Below, piece by piece: positions 1 to 6,636 of a stretch of DNA of 7,218 nt (positions are counted from its first letter, which is position 1; each line of letters begins with the position of its first letter). The notes below the pieces were generated by a model, which saw only the letters and a list, made by a program, of their open reading frames with translations, searched no databases and was not told where the DNA came from. The DNA lies in assembly GCA_026400305.1 (NCBI GenBank), contig JAPLPI010000045.1, positions 1 through 7,218 on the forward strand, written 5' to 3'. The position numbers were made by a program, and so were the translations under genes. The stretch comes from Alphaproteobacteria bacterium. GTDB lineage: Bacteria > Pseudomonadota > Alphaproteobacteria > Micropepsales > Micropepsaceae.

Positions 1-75
1 TATAGGGTCGGCCCCGGTTAAGGGTAAATTTGTCCGGCCGGTGCGTATCATCGGCGTGTTTCTGGGAGCAGCTTG
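1..75 (+). other. Region upstream of secY, no gene recognised
   Basis: One forward frame stays open from position 2 to a TGA at 74-76 that overlaps the secY ATG (TGATG). Its 24 codons do not resemble the C-terminus of ribosomal protein L15, the gene usually found before secY, so I read this as intergenic sequence rather than a partial gene. The only signal I can support is the Shine-Dalgarno-like GGGAG at 64-68, 7 bases before the ATG at 76. No convincing promoter is visible. Confidence 0.5.
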
Positions 76-1321
76 ATGGCGTCCGCAGCCGAACAATTGG
101 CAGCCAATTTTAACTTCGGCTCCATCTCCAAGGCCAAGGAGTTGCGCAGCCGCATCTTCTTCACACTTGGCGCCCTGATCGTGGCGCGCCTGGGCAGCTA
201 CATTCCAATGCCCGGCATTGACCCGGCGGCGCTGGCCCAGCAGATGGGCCAGACCGGCGGCGGCGTGCTGGACATCTTTAACACGTTGTCGGGAGGCGCG
301 GTCGGCCGCATGGCGGTCTTCGCCTTGGGTATCATGCCCTACATCTCCGCCTCCATCATCATCCAGCTGATGACCACGGTTTTTCCTGAACTGGAAGCGC
401 TGAAAAAGGAAGGCGAGGCGGGTCGGAAGGTCATCAATCAGTACACCCGCTATTTCACAGTCGCGCTGGCGGTGATCCAGGCTTATGGCATCGCGCTAGG
501 GCTGGAGCATTTCGGCGGCACGAGCCACGTTGTCATCCATCCCGGCCTGATGTTCCGCATCGGCGCGGTCGTCACCCTGACGGGCGGCACGATGCTGCTG
601 ATGTGGATCGGCGAGCAGATCACCAGCCGCGGCGTCGGCAACGGCATCTCGCTGATCATCTTCGCCGGTATCGTCGCGGTCCTGCCGCGGGGCATCTGGC
701 AGATGTTCTCCATGACCCGCACCGGGGCCCTGTCGGGCGTCGGCATGCTGCTGATCATGGCCATCGCCATCCGACTCGTCCCATCTGCCGCTGAAGCTCA
801 ACGTGTCGGGCGTCATCCCGCCGATCTTCGCGTCCTCGATCCTGCTGCTGCCCACTACCGTGGCCAGCTTCAATGCCGCTAACCTGCCGGGCTGGCTGCA
901 AACTGTGGTCACCTATCTCAGCCGCGGCCAACCGCTGTATCTGGTAATGTATGCGGTTCTGATCCTGTTTTTCTCCTTCTTCTACACCTCGATCGTCTTC
1001 AATCCTGAAGAGACGGCCGAGAATCTGAAGAAGTATGGCGGCGTCTTCCCGGGCATTCGCCCCGGCAAGAAGAGCGCCCAGTTTATAGACTATACGCTCA
1101 CTCGCATTACTGTGATCGGCGCGCTGTACCTGACATTCGTCTGCCTGCTGCCCGAATTTATGTTCTACAAGTACAACCTCAGCTTCTCGCTGGGCGGAAC
1201 CTCGATCCTGATCGTGGTCTCGGTCACCATGGATACGGTGGCGCAGATTCAGAGCCACCTGGTGGCGCAGCAATATGAAGGCCTCTTGAAGAAGTCTAAG
1301 TTGCGAGGAGCGAGAAGGTGA
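76..1321 (+). pseudogene. secY: SecY protein translocase channel subunit, disrupted by internal deletion and frameshift
   Basis: SecY is the inner-membrane pore of the Sec translocon, working with SecE, SecG, SecA and ribosomes. The ATG at 76 is chosen over TTG at 73 because GGGAG lies 7 bases before it. Residues 1-232 (76-771) read as a normal SecY N-terminal half: TM1, the TM2 region with GIMPYISASIIIQL, the KKEGEAGR loop, and TM3 to early TM6 with GEQITSRGVGNGISLIIFAGI. The homologous reading then continues in the next frame from 773 (DSSHLPLKLN, GVIPPIFASS) to TGA 1319-1321, covering TM7-TM10 and the cytoplasmic loop motif PGIRPG, whose Arg codon is at 1058-1060. Compared from memory with E. 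coli SecY, about 32 residues are absent at the join, namely distal TM6 and the positively charged TM6-TM7 loop. Unshifted, the first frame stops at 882, giving a 268-residue protein with a nonsense tail. The two pieces total about 414 residues against a usual 440-450. Since SecY is essential, an assembly or sequencing fault is the likeliest cause; a real lesion with a second copy elsewhere is possible. Confidence 0.93.
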
Positions 1322-1896
1322 ACCTGGTTCTGTTCGGACCGCCGGGTGCGGGCAAGGGCACGCAATCCAAAATTCTTACTGAGAATCGCGGCATGCCGCA
1401 GCTTTCTACCGGTGACATGCTGCGGGTCGCCATCGAGGCAGGAACGCCGCTGGGCCTGTCAGTGAAGGCCACCATCGCCAATGGCGAGCTGGTCTCGGAT
1501 GAGACCGTGATCGGTATCATCGCAGAAGGCTATGACCAGCCCGCCTGCAAGGACGGCGCGGTGTTCGACGGCTTTCCCCGCACCATCCTCCAGGCCGAAG
1601 CGCTGGACCGGATGCTGGTTGAGCGGGGCAAGAAGATCGACCTAGTGCTGGAACTGAAGGTGGACGAAGCCGTCCTGCTGAGCCGGGTGGAAGCCCGGAT
1701 CAAGGCCGGCGGGGTCCTGCGGTCGGACGACACCCCGGAAACCCTGGCCCACCGGCTGGAGGTTTACTATAAGAAAACGGCCCCGCTGCTGGATTTCTAC
1801 CGGGGACAGGGCAAACTCAAGAGCGTGGACGGGATGGCTCCCGTGGAGACCGTAACCGCGCAGGTGGCGGCGGTTTTGGACGGTGTCTTGGCCTGA
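1318..1896 (+). CDS. adk: Adenylate kinase (short-lid type)
   Basis: Catalyses ATP + AMP = 2 ADP in the cytoplasm and balances adenine nucleotides. The 192-residue product has the P-loop GPPGAGKGT at residues 7-15, the STGDMLR AMP-site segment at 30-36, FDGFPRT at 83-89, and RSDD at 135-138 in the lid. The lid (about 122-138) is short and lacks the zinc-binding cysteines and extended beta-insert of long-form enzymes, as is usual in alphaproteobacteria. The start is GTG at 1318, whose last two bases form part of the secY stop (GTGA overlap), so translation is probably coupled to secY. A GCGAGGAGCG stretch just upstream supplies the ribosome binding site. The gene is intact even though secY before it is broken. 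No clear terminator follows; a fresh promoter for the next operon appears 35 bases after its stop. Confidence 0.97.
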   Translation: MNLVLFGPPGAGKGTQSKILTENRGMPQLSTGDMLRVAIEAGTPLGLSVKATIANGELVSDETVIGIIAEGYDQPACKDGAVFDGFPRTILQAEALDRMLVERGKKIDLVLELKVDEAVLLSRVEARIKAGGVLRSDDTPETLAHRLEVYYKKTAPLLDFYRGQGKLKSVDGMAPVETVTAQVAAVLDGVLA

Positions 1897-1930
1897 TTTT
1901 GGCAGTATGGCAATAAATCTCGGTCAGGCA

Positions 1931-1958
1931 TTGACGGGAAGGGGGCTATTCCTATAAT
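1931..1958 (+). promoter_or_regulatory. Sigma-70-type promoter of the rpsM operon
   Basis: TTGACG at 1931-1936 (5 of 6 matches to the -35 consensus) is separated by 16 bases from a perfect TATAAT at 1953-1958. Transcription would start near 1964-1966, giving an rpsM leader of about 136 bases. The site lies in the largest gap between secY and rplQ, where a separate promoter for rpsM-rpsK-rpoA-rplQ makes sense. Spacing is one base shorter than optimal. Assignment is by sequence match only. Confidence 0.8.
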
Positions 1959-1960
1959 TC

Positions 1961-2010
1961 GCGCCCTCGCGACAGTTTTCCTGTCATTTCCGGGCTTTTT
2001 GGGCGTTTTT
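1961..2010 (+). promoter_or_regulatory. Possible terminator/leader structure overlapping the rpsM start site
   Basis: GCGCCC at 1961-1966 can pair with GGGCGT at 2001-2006 (one G-U), followed by a T run to 2010. The nearer GGGC at 1992-1995, also followed by five T residues, can compete for the same arm. Inside is a small hairpin, GACAG at 1971-1975 with CTGTC at 1981-1985. The 5' arm straddles the predicted transcription start, so it would be complete only in RNA reading through from adk. I infer a possible readthrough terminator; the stems are short and the internal loop is large. Confidence 0.3.
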
Positions 2011-2074
2011 CACTTCGCTCAGGTCCTGATTTGATCGGTATTTTGCCGTTAATAATTTTGTTAACAAGTTCAAT

Positions 2075-2087
2075 GGCTTGAAAAGCC
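2075..2087 (+). promoter_or_regulatory. Small hairpin directly before the rpsM ribosome binding site
   Basis: GGCTT at 2075-2079 pairs with AAGCC at 2083-2087 around a 3-base GAA loop, ending 3 bases before the GGAG Shine-Dalgarno at 2091-2094. Just upstream, GTTAA at 2048-2052 and TTAAC at 2061-2065 form another weak inverted repeat. Ribosomal protein operons are often autoregulated through leader RNA (S4 on the E. coli alpha operon), but this does not match a leader family that I recognise. Confidence 0.3.
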
Positions 2088-2100
2088 TTCGGAGAACACT

Positions 2101-2478
2101 GTGGCACGTATCGCCGGCGTCAATATCCCGACCCAAAAGAGAGTCCAAATCGGACTTCGCTATATTCATGGAATCGGTCCGCATACCGCGCAGAAGATCG
2201 TCGCGCAGTTGGGGATCGATCCGACCCGCCGCGTCAGCGACCTGACGGAGTCCGAGGTCATCCAGATCCGCGAAATCATCGACCGCGATTTCATGGTTGA
2301 AGGCGACCTGCGCCGCGACGTCGCGATGAACATTAAGCGTCTGATGGACCTGGGCTGCTACCGGGGCCTCCGTCACCGCAAGAGTCTGCCGGTCCGCGGC
2401 CAGCGTACCCACACCAACGCCCGCACGCGCAAAGGCCCTGCCAAAGCGATCGCCGGCAAGAAGAAAGTCACGAAGTAA
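2101..2478 (+). CDS. rpsM: 30S ribosomal protein S13
   Basis: S13 sits in the head of the small ribosomal subunit, forming bridges to the large subunit and contacting P-site tRNA through its basic tail. The 125-residue protein shows the conserved N-terminus ARIAGVNIP, the helix-turn segment YIHGIG at 21-26, and the family signature in the basic C-terminal part ([20 protein letters not shown], 89-108). Length is normal for alphaproteobacteria. The start codon is GTG at 2101, 6 bases after GGAG at 2091-2094. It is the first gene of the unit driven by the promoter at 1931-1958, and rpsK follows 3 bases after its TAA. Confidence 0.98.
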   Translation: MARIAGVNIPTQKRVQIGLRYIHGIGPHTAQKIVAQLGIDPTRRVSDLTESEVIQIREIIDRDFMVEGDLRRDVAMNIKRLMDLGCYRGLRHRKSLPVRGQRTHTNARTRKGPAKAIAGKKKVTK

Positions 2479-2481
2479 GCC

Positions 2482-2889
2482 ATGGCTGACGATAAGAAGT
2501 CGGGCGGCAAGGCCCCCCGCGCCCGCAGGAAAGAAAAGAAAAACATCGTTGTTGGCGTGGCGCATGTCGCCGCGACCTTCAACAACACAATCGTCACCAT
2601 CACCGACACCCAGGGCAATGCTGTATCCTGGTCGAGCGCAGGCATGATGTGCTTCAAGGGTTCGCGCAAGTCCACGCCATATGCGGCGCAGATGGCCGCC
2701 GAAGACGCCGGCCGCAAGGCTGTCGAGCACGGCATGCGCACTCTGGAAGTTGAAGTTTCCGGCCCGGGTTCAGGCCGCGAGTCGGCGCTGCGCGCGCTGC
2801 AGGCCATCGGCCTCGTTGTCACCTCCATCCGCGATGTGACGCCGATCCCGCACAATGGCTGCCGCCCGCCCAAGCGCCGCCGCGTTTAA
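2482..2889 (+). CDS. rpsK: 30S ribosomal protein S11
   Basis: S11 lies on the platform of the small subunit next to the 3' end region of 16S rRNA. The 135-residue product has a lysine/arginine-rich N-terminal extension, then [17 protein letters not shown] at 26-42, [12 protein letters not shown] at 59-70, the signature [17 protein letters not shown] at 94-110, and the near-invariant C-terminus [18 protein letters not shown]. Only 3 bases separate it from the rpsM stop, and the sequence before its ATG has no strong Shine-Dalgarno, so translational coupling to rpsM is likely. In many bacteria rpsD lies next; here it is absent and rpoA follows after 78 bases, as is typical for alphaproteobacteria. 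Confidence 0.98.
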   Translation: MADDKKSGGKAPRARRKEKKNIVVGVAHVAATFNNTIVTITDTQGNAVSWSSAGMMCFKGSRKSTPYAAQMAAEDAGRKAVEHGMRTLEVEVSGPGSGRESALRALQAIGLVVTSIRDVTPIPHNGCRPPKRRRV

Positions 2890-2896
2890 GATTTTT

Positions 2897-2946
2897 TCGG
2901 ACGTACCGCTAACCCGTCGAACGTATGGGCATGGTCCGACATGCTC
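2897..2946 (+). promoter_or_regulatory. Hairpin with pseudoknot potential between rpsK and rpoA
   Basis: GGGCATG at 2927-2933 pairs with CATGCTC at 2940-2946 (7 pairs, one G-U) around the 6-base loop GTCCGA at 2934-2939. The entire loop is complementary to TCGGAC at 2897-2902, just after the rpsK stop, so a long-range loop pairing (pseudoknot) or an alternative stem could form. The structure ends 10 bases before the rpoA Shine-Dalgarno at 2957-2961. No T run follows, so it does not look like an intrinsic terminator. A role in tuning rpoA expression relative to the ribosomal proteins, or RNA processing, is inference only. Confidence 0.4.
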
Positions 2947-2967
2947 GGGACACGATGAGGAAAAGAC

Positions 2968-3984
2968 ATGTTTCAGAAGAACTGGCAGGAACTGATCAAG
3001 CCGGGCAAGCTCAAGACCGAAAGTGGTCATGACGCTGGCCGTACCGCCACCATCACCGCCGAACCGTTGGAACGCGGTTTCGGCTTGACGCTTGGCAACT
3101 CCTTGCGCCGCGTGTTGCTGTCGTCGCTGCAGGGCGCCGCCGTCACCGCTATCTCCATCGAAGGAGTGCTGCACGAATTCTCGTCCATCCAGGGCGTGCG
3201 CGAAGACGTCACCGACATCGTGCTCAATGTGAAGATGATCGCGCTGCGTATGCATGCCGAAGGTCCCAAGCGCGTTTCGTTACGCAAGCAGGGTCCGGGT
3301 GAAGTGAAGGCCGGCGATATCCAGACCTCCGCCGACATCGAAATCCTCAATCCCGAACTGGTGCTCTGCACCCTGGATGAGAAGGTGGATTTCCGCATGG
3401 AGCTCACCATCTCCACCGGCAAGGGCTATGTCCCGGCCGACCGCAACCGTCCGGAAGATGCGCCGATTGGCCTGATCCCAGTGGACTCGCTGTTTAGCCC
3501 GGTGAAGAAGGTTTCCTACAAGGTCGAGAACACCCGCGAGGGCAAGATTCTCGACTATGACAAGCTGACGCTGACCATTGAAACCAATGGCGCCGTCATG
3601 CCGGACAATGTCGTGGCCTATGCCGCGCGTATCCTGCAGGACCAGCTTCAGGTCTTCATCAACTTCGAGGAGCCGCGCGAGCGTGCCGCCGAAGAAGCCA
3701 AGCCTGACCTGGCGTTCAATCCGGTGCTTCTGAAGAAGGTGGACGAGCTGGAACTGTCGGTGCGTTCGGCCAACTGTCTGAAGAACGACAATATCGTCTA
3801 TATCGGCGACCTGATCCAGAAGACCGAAGCCGAGATGCTCCGCACCCCGAACTTCGGCCGCAAGTCGCTGAACGAGATCAAGGCCGTTCTCGCCGAAATG
3901 GGCCTGCACCTGGGCATGGAAGTGCCCGGCTGGCCGCCCGAGAATATCGAAGACCTCGCCAAGCGTTACGAAGACCAATACTGA
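2968..3984 (+). CDS. rpoA: DNA-directed RNA polymerase alpha subunit
   Basis: The alpha subunit dimerises to nucleate RNA polymerase assembly and contacts promoter UP elements and activators. The 338-residue protein has an N-terminal assembly domain (about 1-235) containing [18 protein letters not shown] at 36-53, a charged linker (about 236-255), and a C-terminal domain (about 256-338) with SVRSANCLK at 264-272. R266 and N269 match E. coli R265 and N268, the key DNA-contacting residues. The tail [18 protein letters not shown] is of the alphaproteobacterial form. The ATG at 2968 is preceded by GAGGA at 2957-2961, 6 bases away. The gene is complete and co-transcribed with rpsM, rpsK and rplQ; rplQ begins 20 bases after its stop. 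Confidence 0.99.
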   Translation: MFQKNWQELIKPGKLKTESGHDAGRTATITAEPLERGFGLTLGNSLRRVLLSSLQGAAVTAISIEGVLHEFSSIQGVREDVTDIVLNVKMIALRMHAEGPKRVSLRKQGPGEVKAGDIQTSADIEILNPELVLCTLDEKVDFRMELTISTGKGYVPADRNRPEDAPIGLIPVDSLFSPVKKVSYKVENTREGKILDYDKLTLTIETNGAVMPDNVVAYAARILQDQLQVFINFEEPRERAAEEAKPDLAFNPVLLKKVDELELSVRSANCLKNDNIVYIGDLIQKTEAEMLRTPNFGRKSLNEIKAVLAEMGLHLGMEVPGWPPENIEDLAKRYEDQY

Positions 3985-4004
3985 TCTTTTAGAAAGCCAC
4001 TCCT

Positions 4005-4427
4005 ATGCGTCATGGCAATCAAGGCCGAAAGTTCAACCGCACCGCTTCGCACCGCAAGGCGATGTGGGGCAACATGACCGCCGCGCTGATCAAGCACGAG
4101 CAGATTAAGACCACGCTTCCGAAGGCCAAAGACCTTCGCCCCGTGATTGAGAAGCTGGTGACCCTGTCGCGCCGCGGCGCAAAGGATCTGCATGCCCGCA
4201 GCCAGGCGCTGGCCCAGATCAAGGACGCCGACCAGGTGACCAAGCTGTTCGACGTGATAGGCCCGCGTTATGTCGGCCGTCCGGGCGGCTATACTCGCGT
4301 GCTGAAGGCCGGTTTCCGCCATGGCGACAATGCCCCGATGGCGATCATCGAGTTCATCGACCGGGACGAGGGCGCCAAGGGCCTGGATTCTGGTCCGGTG
4401 GAAGTATCGGAAGACGCGGAAGCCTGA
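4005..4427 (+). CDS. rplQ: 50S ribosomal protein L17
   Basis: L17 is a large-subunit protein near the exit of the peptide tunnel. The 140-residue protein begins [17 protein letters not shown] and carries the family signature [18 protein letters not shown] at 34-51, then the conserved [16 protein letters not shown] segment at 86-101 and MAIIEF at 112-117. A short acidic tail ([10 protein letters not shown]) extends it beyond the core fold, which is common in alphaproteobacteria. The ribosome binding site is weak (AGAAAG around 3991-3996), so it may depend on readthrough from rpoA 20 bases upstream. It is the last gene of the operon, with the terminator 26 bases after its stop. Confidence 0.98.
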   Translation: MRHGNQGRKFNRTASHRKAMWGNMTAALIKHEQIKTTLPKAKDLRPVIEKLVTLSRRGAKDLHARSQALAQIKDADQVTKLFDVIGPRYVGRPGGYTRVLKAGFRHGDNAPMAIIEFIDRDEGAKGLDSGPVEVSEDAEA

Positions 4428-4453
4428 TTTTCGCCAAACACGCATTGAAAATG

Positions 4454-4480
4454 GGGCGGCAGAAATGCCGCCCTTTTTTT
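4454..4480 (+). terminator. Intrinsic terminator of the rpsM-rplQ operon
   Basis: Perfect 8-bp arms GGGCGGCA (4454-4461) and TGCCGCCC (4466-4473) enclose a GAAA tetraloop and are followed by seven T residues (4474-4480). It lies 26 bases after the rplQ stop and separates the ribosomal operon from the envelope genes downstream. Confidence 0.95.
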
Positions 4481-4531
4481 GTTGTTCAAACGTTGTGACT
4501 TTTGATTTGGAACTTTTGAAAGGCCATAATC

Positions 4532-4928
4532 ATGCACAAACTCTGGATTTTCCTGCCGGTACTGAGCCTTGGCCTGGCCGCCTGCGGTCCCCGCGACAGC
4601 TGCGAGGTGCAAGATGCTGAGCGTCCATGCCATGAGCCGGGAGCAGAAGGCCAATGCCCTGGGTGTGCCGCCGGACCGCATCCCGGTGGACCAGCCCGTG
4701 GCGGAAAGCCCGGCCTCGCAGTCGGCCTATGCCGCCTATGTGGACGAGCATAACCGCGCGGTGCAGACCGTATTCTGCATCGACAACTAGGACTACAACG
4801 CCCGGGGCATGAAGAATGAAATAAGCACCGTGGCGCGCGCCGTAATGGCCACCTGCCATGAAGGCGCGGAAGTCGATACGCTGGCCACCGTGCTCAAGTA
4901 TCGTAACTGCGCGAGGGGCAACAAATAG
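4532..4928 (+). pseudogene. Small lipoprotein-like gene broken by a frameshift and an in-frame TAG
   Basis: The ATG at 4532, 8 bases after AAAGG (4519-4523), starts a lipoprotein signal peptide: MHKLWIFLPVLSLGLAAC, with the lipobox LAAC and the acceptor Cys at residue 18. After about codon 28 this frame loses coding character and a frame shifted by +1 takes over near 4611-4617, with strongly GC-rich third positions, reading LSVHAMSREQKANALGVPP and on to VQTVFCIDN. That frame meets TAG at 4788-4790, yet the same codon bias and a protein-like sequence (DYNARGMKNEIS to KYRNCARGNK) continue to a second TAG at 4926-4928. The repaired protein would have about 130 residues with several cysteines after the lipid-anchored one. 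I do not recognise the family. Two separate lesions suggest gene decay or sequencing faults. An alternative is a short gene starting at ATG 4614, but that leaves the signal peptide unexplained. It sits 35 bases before the protease gene. Confidence 0.6.
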
Positions 4929-4963
4929 CATTGGACTTGTACAAGACTGTCGGGAGGCTGGGC

Positions 4964-6430
4964 GTGACGAAGACATTATCGATTGCCGTGGGCGCGTGTG
5001 CATTGGCCGCGGCGGTCATCTATGCCGTACCGGCGTTGACGGCGGATACCAAGCCGGAGCCGTTGCGCGTGGCACCGCCGGCGCCGCGCGCGCTGCCAAG
5101 TGCGCCCGCATCTATGGGCCAGGTGCAGCTGACCTTTGCGCCCGTCGTGCGGCGTGTCGCCCCCGCCGTGGTCAATGTCTATTCCAAGTCGGTGGTGCAG
5201 GCCCAGGTCAATCCCTTCTTCAATGACCCGCTGTTCAGTCAGCTGTTCGGCAATCCCGAAATGCGCCAACGCGTGCAGCAGAGCCTGGGCTCCGGCGTCA
5301 TTGTGCGTGCCGACGGCCTTATCCTGACCAACAATCATGTGGTGGAAGGCGGCAACGAGATCACCATCGCCCTGTCCGACAAGCGCGAGTTCAAAGCCAA
5401 GGTGCTGCTGGCCGATCCGCGCACCGATCTGGCGGTGCTGAAGATCGACACCAAGGGCGAGCGTCTGCCGGCGTTGACCTTCGCTGATTCCGACCAGGTG
5501 CAGGTGGGCGATCTGGTGCTGGCGATCGGCGATCCCTTCAATGTCGGCCAGACCGTCACCATGGGCATCGTCTCGGCCCTGGCGCGCACCCAGATTTCGG
5601 CCGGCGACTACCAGTTCTTCATCCAGACCGACGCGGCCATTAATCCGGGCAATTCCGGTGGCGCGCTGGTCACCACCGACGGCAAGCTGGCGGGCATCAA
5701 CACTGCCATCTATTCGCGCAGCGGCGGCAGCATCGGTATCGGATTTGCCATTCCCGCCAACCTGGCGCGGCGCGTGGTCGAAGGCGTGGAGGGCGCCAAG
5801 GGCGCCGCCACCGCCAGCTTGCGGCTGGCCTGGGTCGGCGCCAGCGGCCAGCCGGTCACCAGCGCCATCGCATCCTCGCTGGGCTTGCCCAAGCCGGGCG
5901 GTGTGCTGATCAAGGATGTCTATCCGGGCGGCCCGTTGGGGAATGCCGGGGTAAAGTCGGGCGAAGTGGTGCAGTCGGTGGACGGGGTGGCGGTAGACGA
6001 CATCCAGTCGCTGAACTATCGCACCGCCACCCACAAGTCGGGCGACACGGTGCGGATGCATGTCGCGGCCGGCAAGACGGCGCGCGACGTCACCGTCACC
6101 GTGGCATTGCCGCCGGAAAATCCGCCGCGCGATCTTCAGAACATCGCCGGGCGCAATCCGCTGACCGGCGCCAAGGTCGAGAACATCTCGCCCGCCACCG
6201 CCACCGAGTTGCAGATGGATGTGATGGCCAAAGGCGTGGCCATCGTGTCCGTCAGCCCCACAGGCATTGCCGCCAACTACGGTTTCCAGCCCGGCGACAT
6301 CGTGCGCAGCGTGAACGGCGTCACCATCAATCGCGTGGGCGAGCTGGTGCGGCTGCTGAACGCCATCAATCGCTGGAACCTGGTGGTGGAGCGCGGCGGG
6401 CGCAAATTGTCGCTGTCTGTAGAAGGCTGA
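4964..6430 (+). CDS. degQ: Do/HtrA-family periplasmic serine endoprotease (DegP/DegQ-like)
   Basis: Envelope quality-control protease that degrades or chaperones misfolded periplasmic proteins. GTG at 4964 is preferred over TTG at 4931 because GGGAGG (4952-4957) lies 6 bases upstream; this gives 488 residues. A signal peptide covers residues 1-27 (cut likely after ALTA). The chymotrypsin-like domain carries the full triad: His125 in LTNNHVV, Asp155 in PRTDLAVLKI and Ser231 in NPGNSGGAL. The loop with NPFFNDPLFSQLFG (about 83-96) is short, closer to DegQ than to the long DegP Q-linker. Two PDZ domains follow: PDZ1 about 279-385 (PGGVLIKDVYPGGPLGNAGV) and PDZ2 about 394-486 (FQPGDIVRSVNGVTIN), as in cage-forming Do proteases. 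From family knowledge, a Do-type protease after rplQ recurs in alphaproteobacteria; rarA, its usual follower in rhizobia, is not seen here. DegP versus DegQ cannot be settled by eye, so the symbol is tentative. Confidence 0.93.
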   Translation: MTKTLSIAVGACALAAAVIYAVPALTADTKPEPLRVAPPAPRALPSAPASMGQVQLTFAPVVRRVAPAVVNVYSKSVVQAQVNPFFNDPLFSQLFGNPEMRQRVQQSLGSGVIVRADGLILTNNHVVEGGNEITIALSDKREFKAKVLLADPRTDLAVLKIDTKGERLPALTFADSDQVQVGDLVLAIGDPFNVGQTVTMGIVSALARTQISAGDYQFFIQTDAAINPGNSGGALVTTDGKLAGINTAIYSRSGGSIGIGFAIPANLARRVVEGVEGAKGAATASLRLAWVGASGQPVTSAIASSLGLPKPGGVLIKDVYPGGPLGNAGVKSGEVVQSVDGVAVDDIQSLNYRTATHKSGDTVRMHVAAGKTARDVTVTVALPPENPPRDLQNIAGRNPLTGAKVENISPATATELQMDVMAKGVAIVSVSPTGIAANYGFQPGDIVRSVNGVTINRVGELVRLLNAINRWNLVVERGGRKLSLSVEG

Positions 6431-6475
6431 AGCTCGACCAGCGCCAAAGGCTGGACACAATCTCCGACGTCATCG

Positions 6476-6487
6476 TCACATTTGTGA
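6476..6487. promoter_or_regulatory. Short perfect dyad TCACA-TT-TGTGA
   Basis: A 12-base perfect palindrome lies in the gap between the protease gene and the outer-membrane protein gene, 41 bases upstream of the candidate -35 at 6528. Its half sites resemble those of CRP/FNR-type regulators but are inverted and closer together (that motif is TGTGA-N6-TCACA). A regulator site is possible; chance is also plausible for a dyad this short. Confidence 0.2.
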
Positions 6488-6527
6488 TCATCGCAGGTGT
6501 GGTCGTGGCAACAATGTGTTTGGAGAA

Positions 6528-6555
6528 TTGTTACCGCATGTTGCCTGCAGATAAA
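6528..6555 (+). promoter_or_regulatory. Candidate promoter of the outer-membrane protein gene
   Basis: TTGTTA at 6528-6533 (4 of 6 matches to -35) and GATAAA at 6550-6555 (4 of 6 to -10) are 16 bases apart. A start near 6562 would leave a leader of about 80 bases containing the hairpin at 6610-6636. The match is modest, but this A/T-rich patch is the best candidate in a gap that needs a promoter, because no terminator separates it clearly from the protease gene. Confidence 0.35.
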
Positions 6556-6563
6556 TTCTGCAG
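6545..6563. promoter_or_regulatory. 19-base operator-like inverted repeat over the candidate -10
   Basis: CTGCAGA-TAAAT-TCTGCAG is a perfect 7-bp inverted repeat with a 5-base A/T spacer. It overlaps the proposed -10 box and start site of the outer-membrane protein gene, the classic position for a repressor operator. No regulator gene is in the window, and I cannot assign the motif to a known family. Confidence 0.45.
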
Positions 6564-6609
6564 CAGTTTCAGGCTTGTAACGCGACCGCGCGCACCCAGC
6601 TGCGTTAAG

Positions 6610-6636
6610 CCTTGTGCATGGGGGCCATGCACAAGG
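6610..6636 (+). promoter_or_regulatory. 12-bp hairpin covering part of the ribosome binding site of the outer-membrane protein gene
   Basis: CCTTGTGCATGG (6610-6621) and CCATGCACAAGG (6625-6636) are perfect complements around a 3-base GGG loop (or 11 pairs with a 5-base loop). The 3' arm includes the AAGG part of the only good Shine-Dalgarno (AAGGGA, 6633-6638), 5 bases before the ATG at 6644. In RNA the stem would hide that site. No T run follows the stem, so it is not an intrinsic terminator. Control of translation by melting, a small RNA or a protein is inferred. Confidence 0.6.

Noticed and set aside
803..1321. Second half of secY as an independent gene starting at GTG 803
   Set aside because: The homologous SecY reading already begins at 773 in this frame, the GTG is an internal Val codon, and there is no ribosome binding site before it; it is the continuation of the broken secY.
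4501..4531. Promoter-like TTGATT (4502-4507) and CATAAT (4525-4530) with a 17-base spacer
   Set aside because: The matches are fair, but transcription would start at about 4537, after the ATG at 4532, so it cannot serve that start codon. It might drive the protease from inside the broken gene, but sequence alone does not support this enough to list.
4788..4790. TAG read as a recoded amino acid in the lipoprotein-like gene
   Set aside because: The same frame ends at another TAG (4926-4928), the gene also has a frameshift, and no recoding machinery or signal is visible; decay or error is simpler.
6438..6454. Hairpin CCAGC/GCTGG just after the protease stop
   Set aside because: Only 5 bp with a 7-base loop and no T run after it, so it is not a supportable intrinsic terminator.
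4976..6460. Long reverse-strand open frame of 494 codons opposite the protease gene
   Set aside because: It is the antisense of an unmistakable protease with a complete catalytic triad. It is rich in His, Gln, Arg and Gly as expected for a mirror frame of GC-rich coding DNA, and has no recognisable domain.
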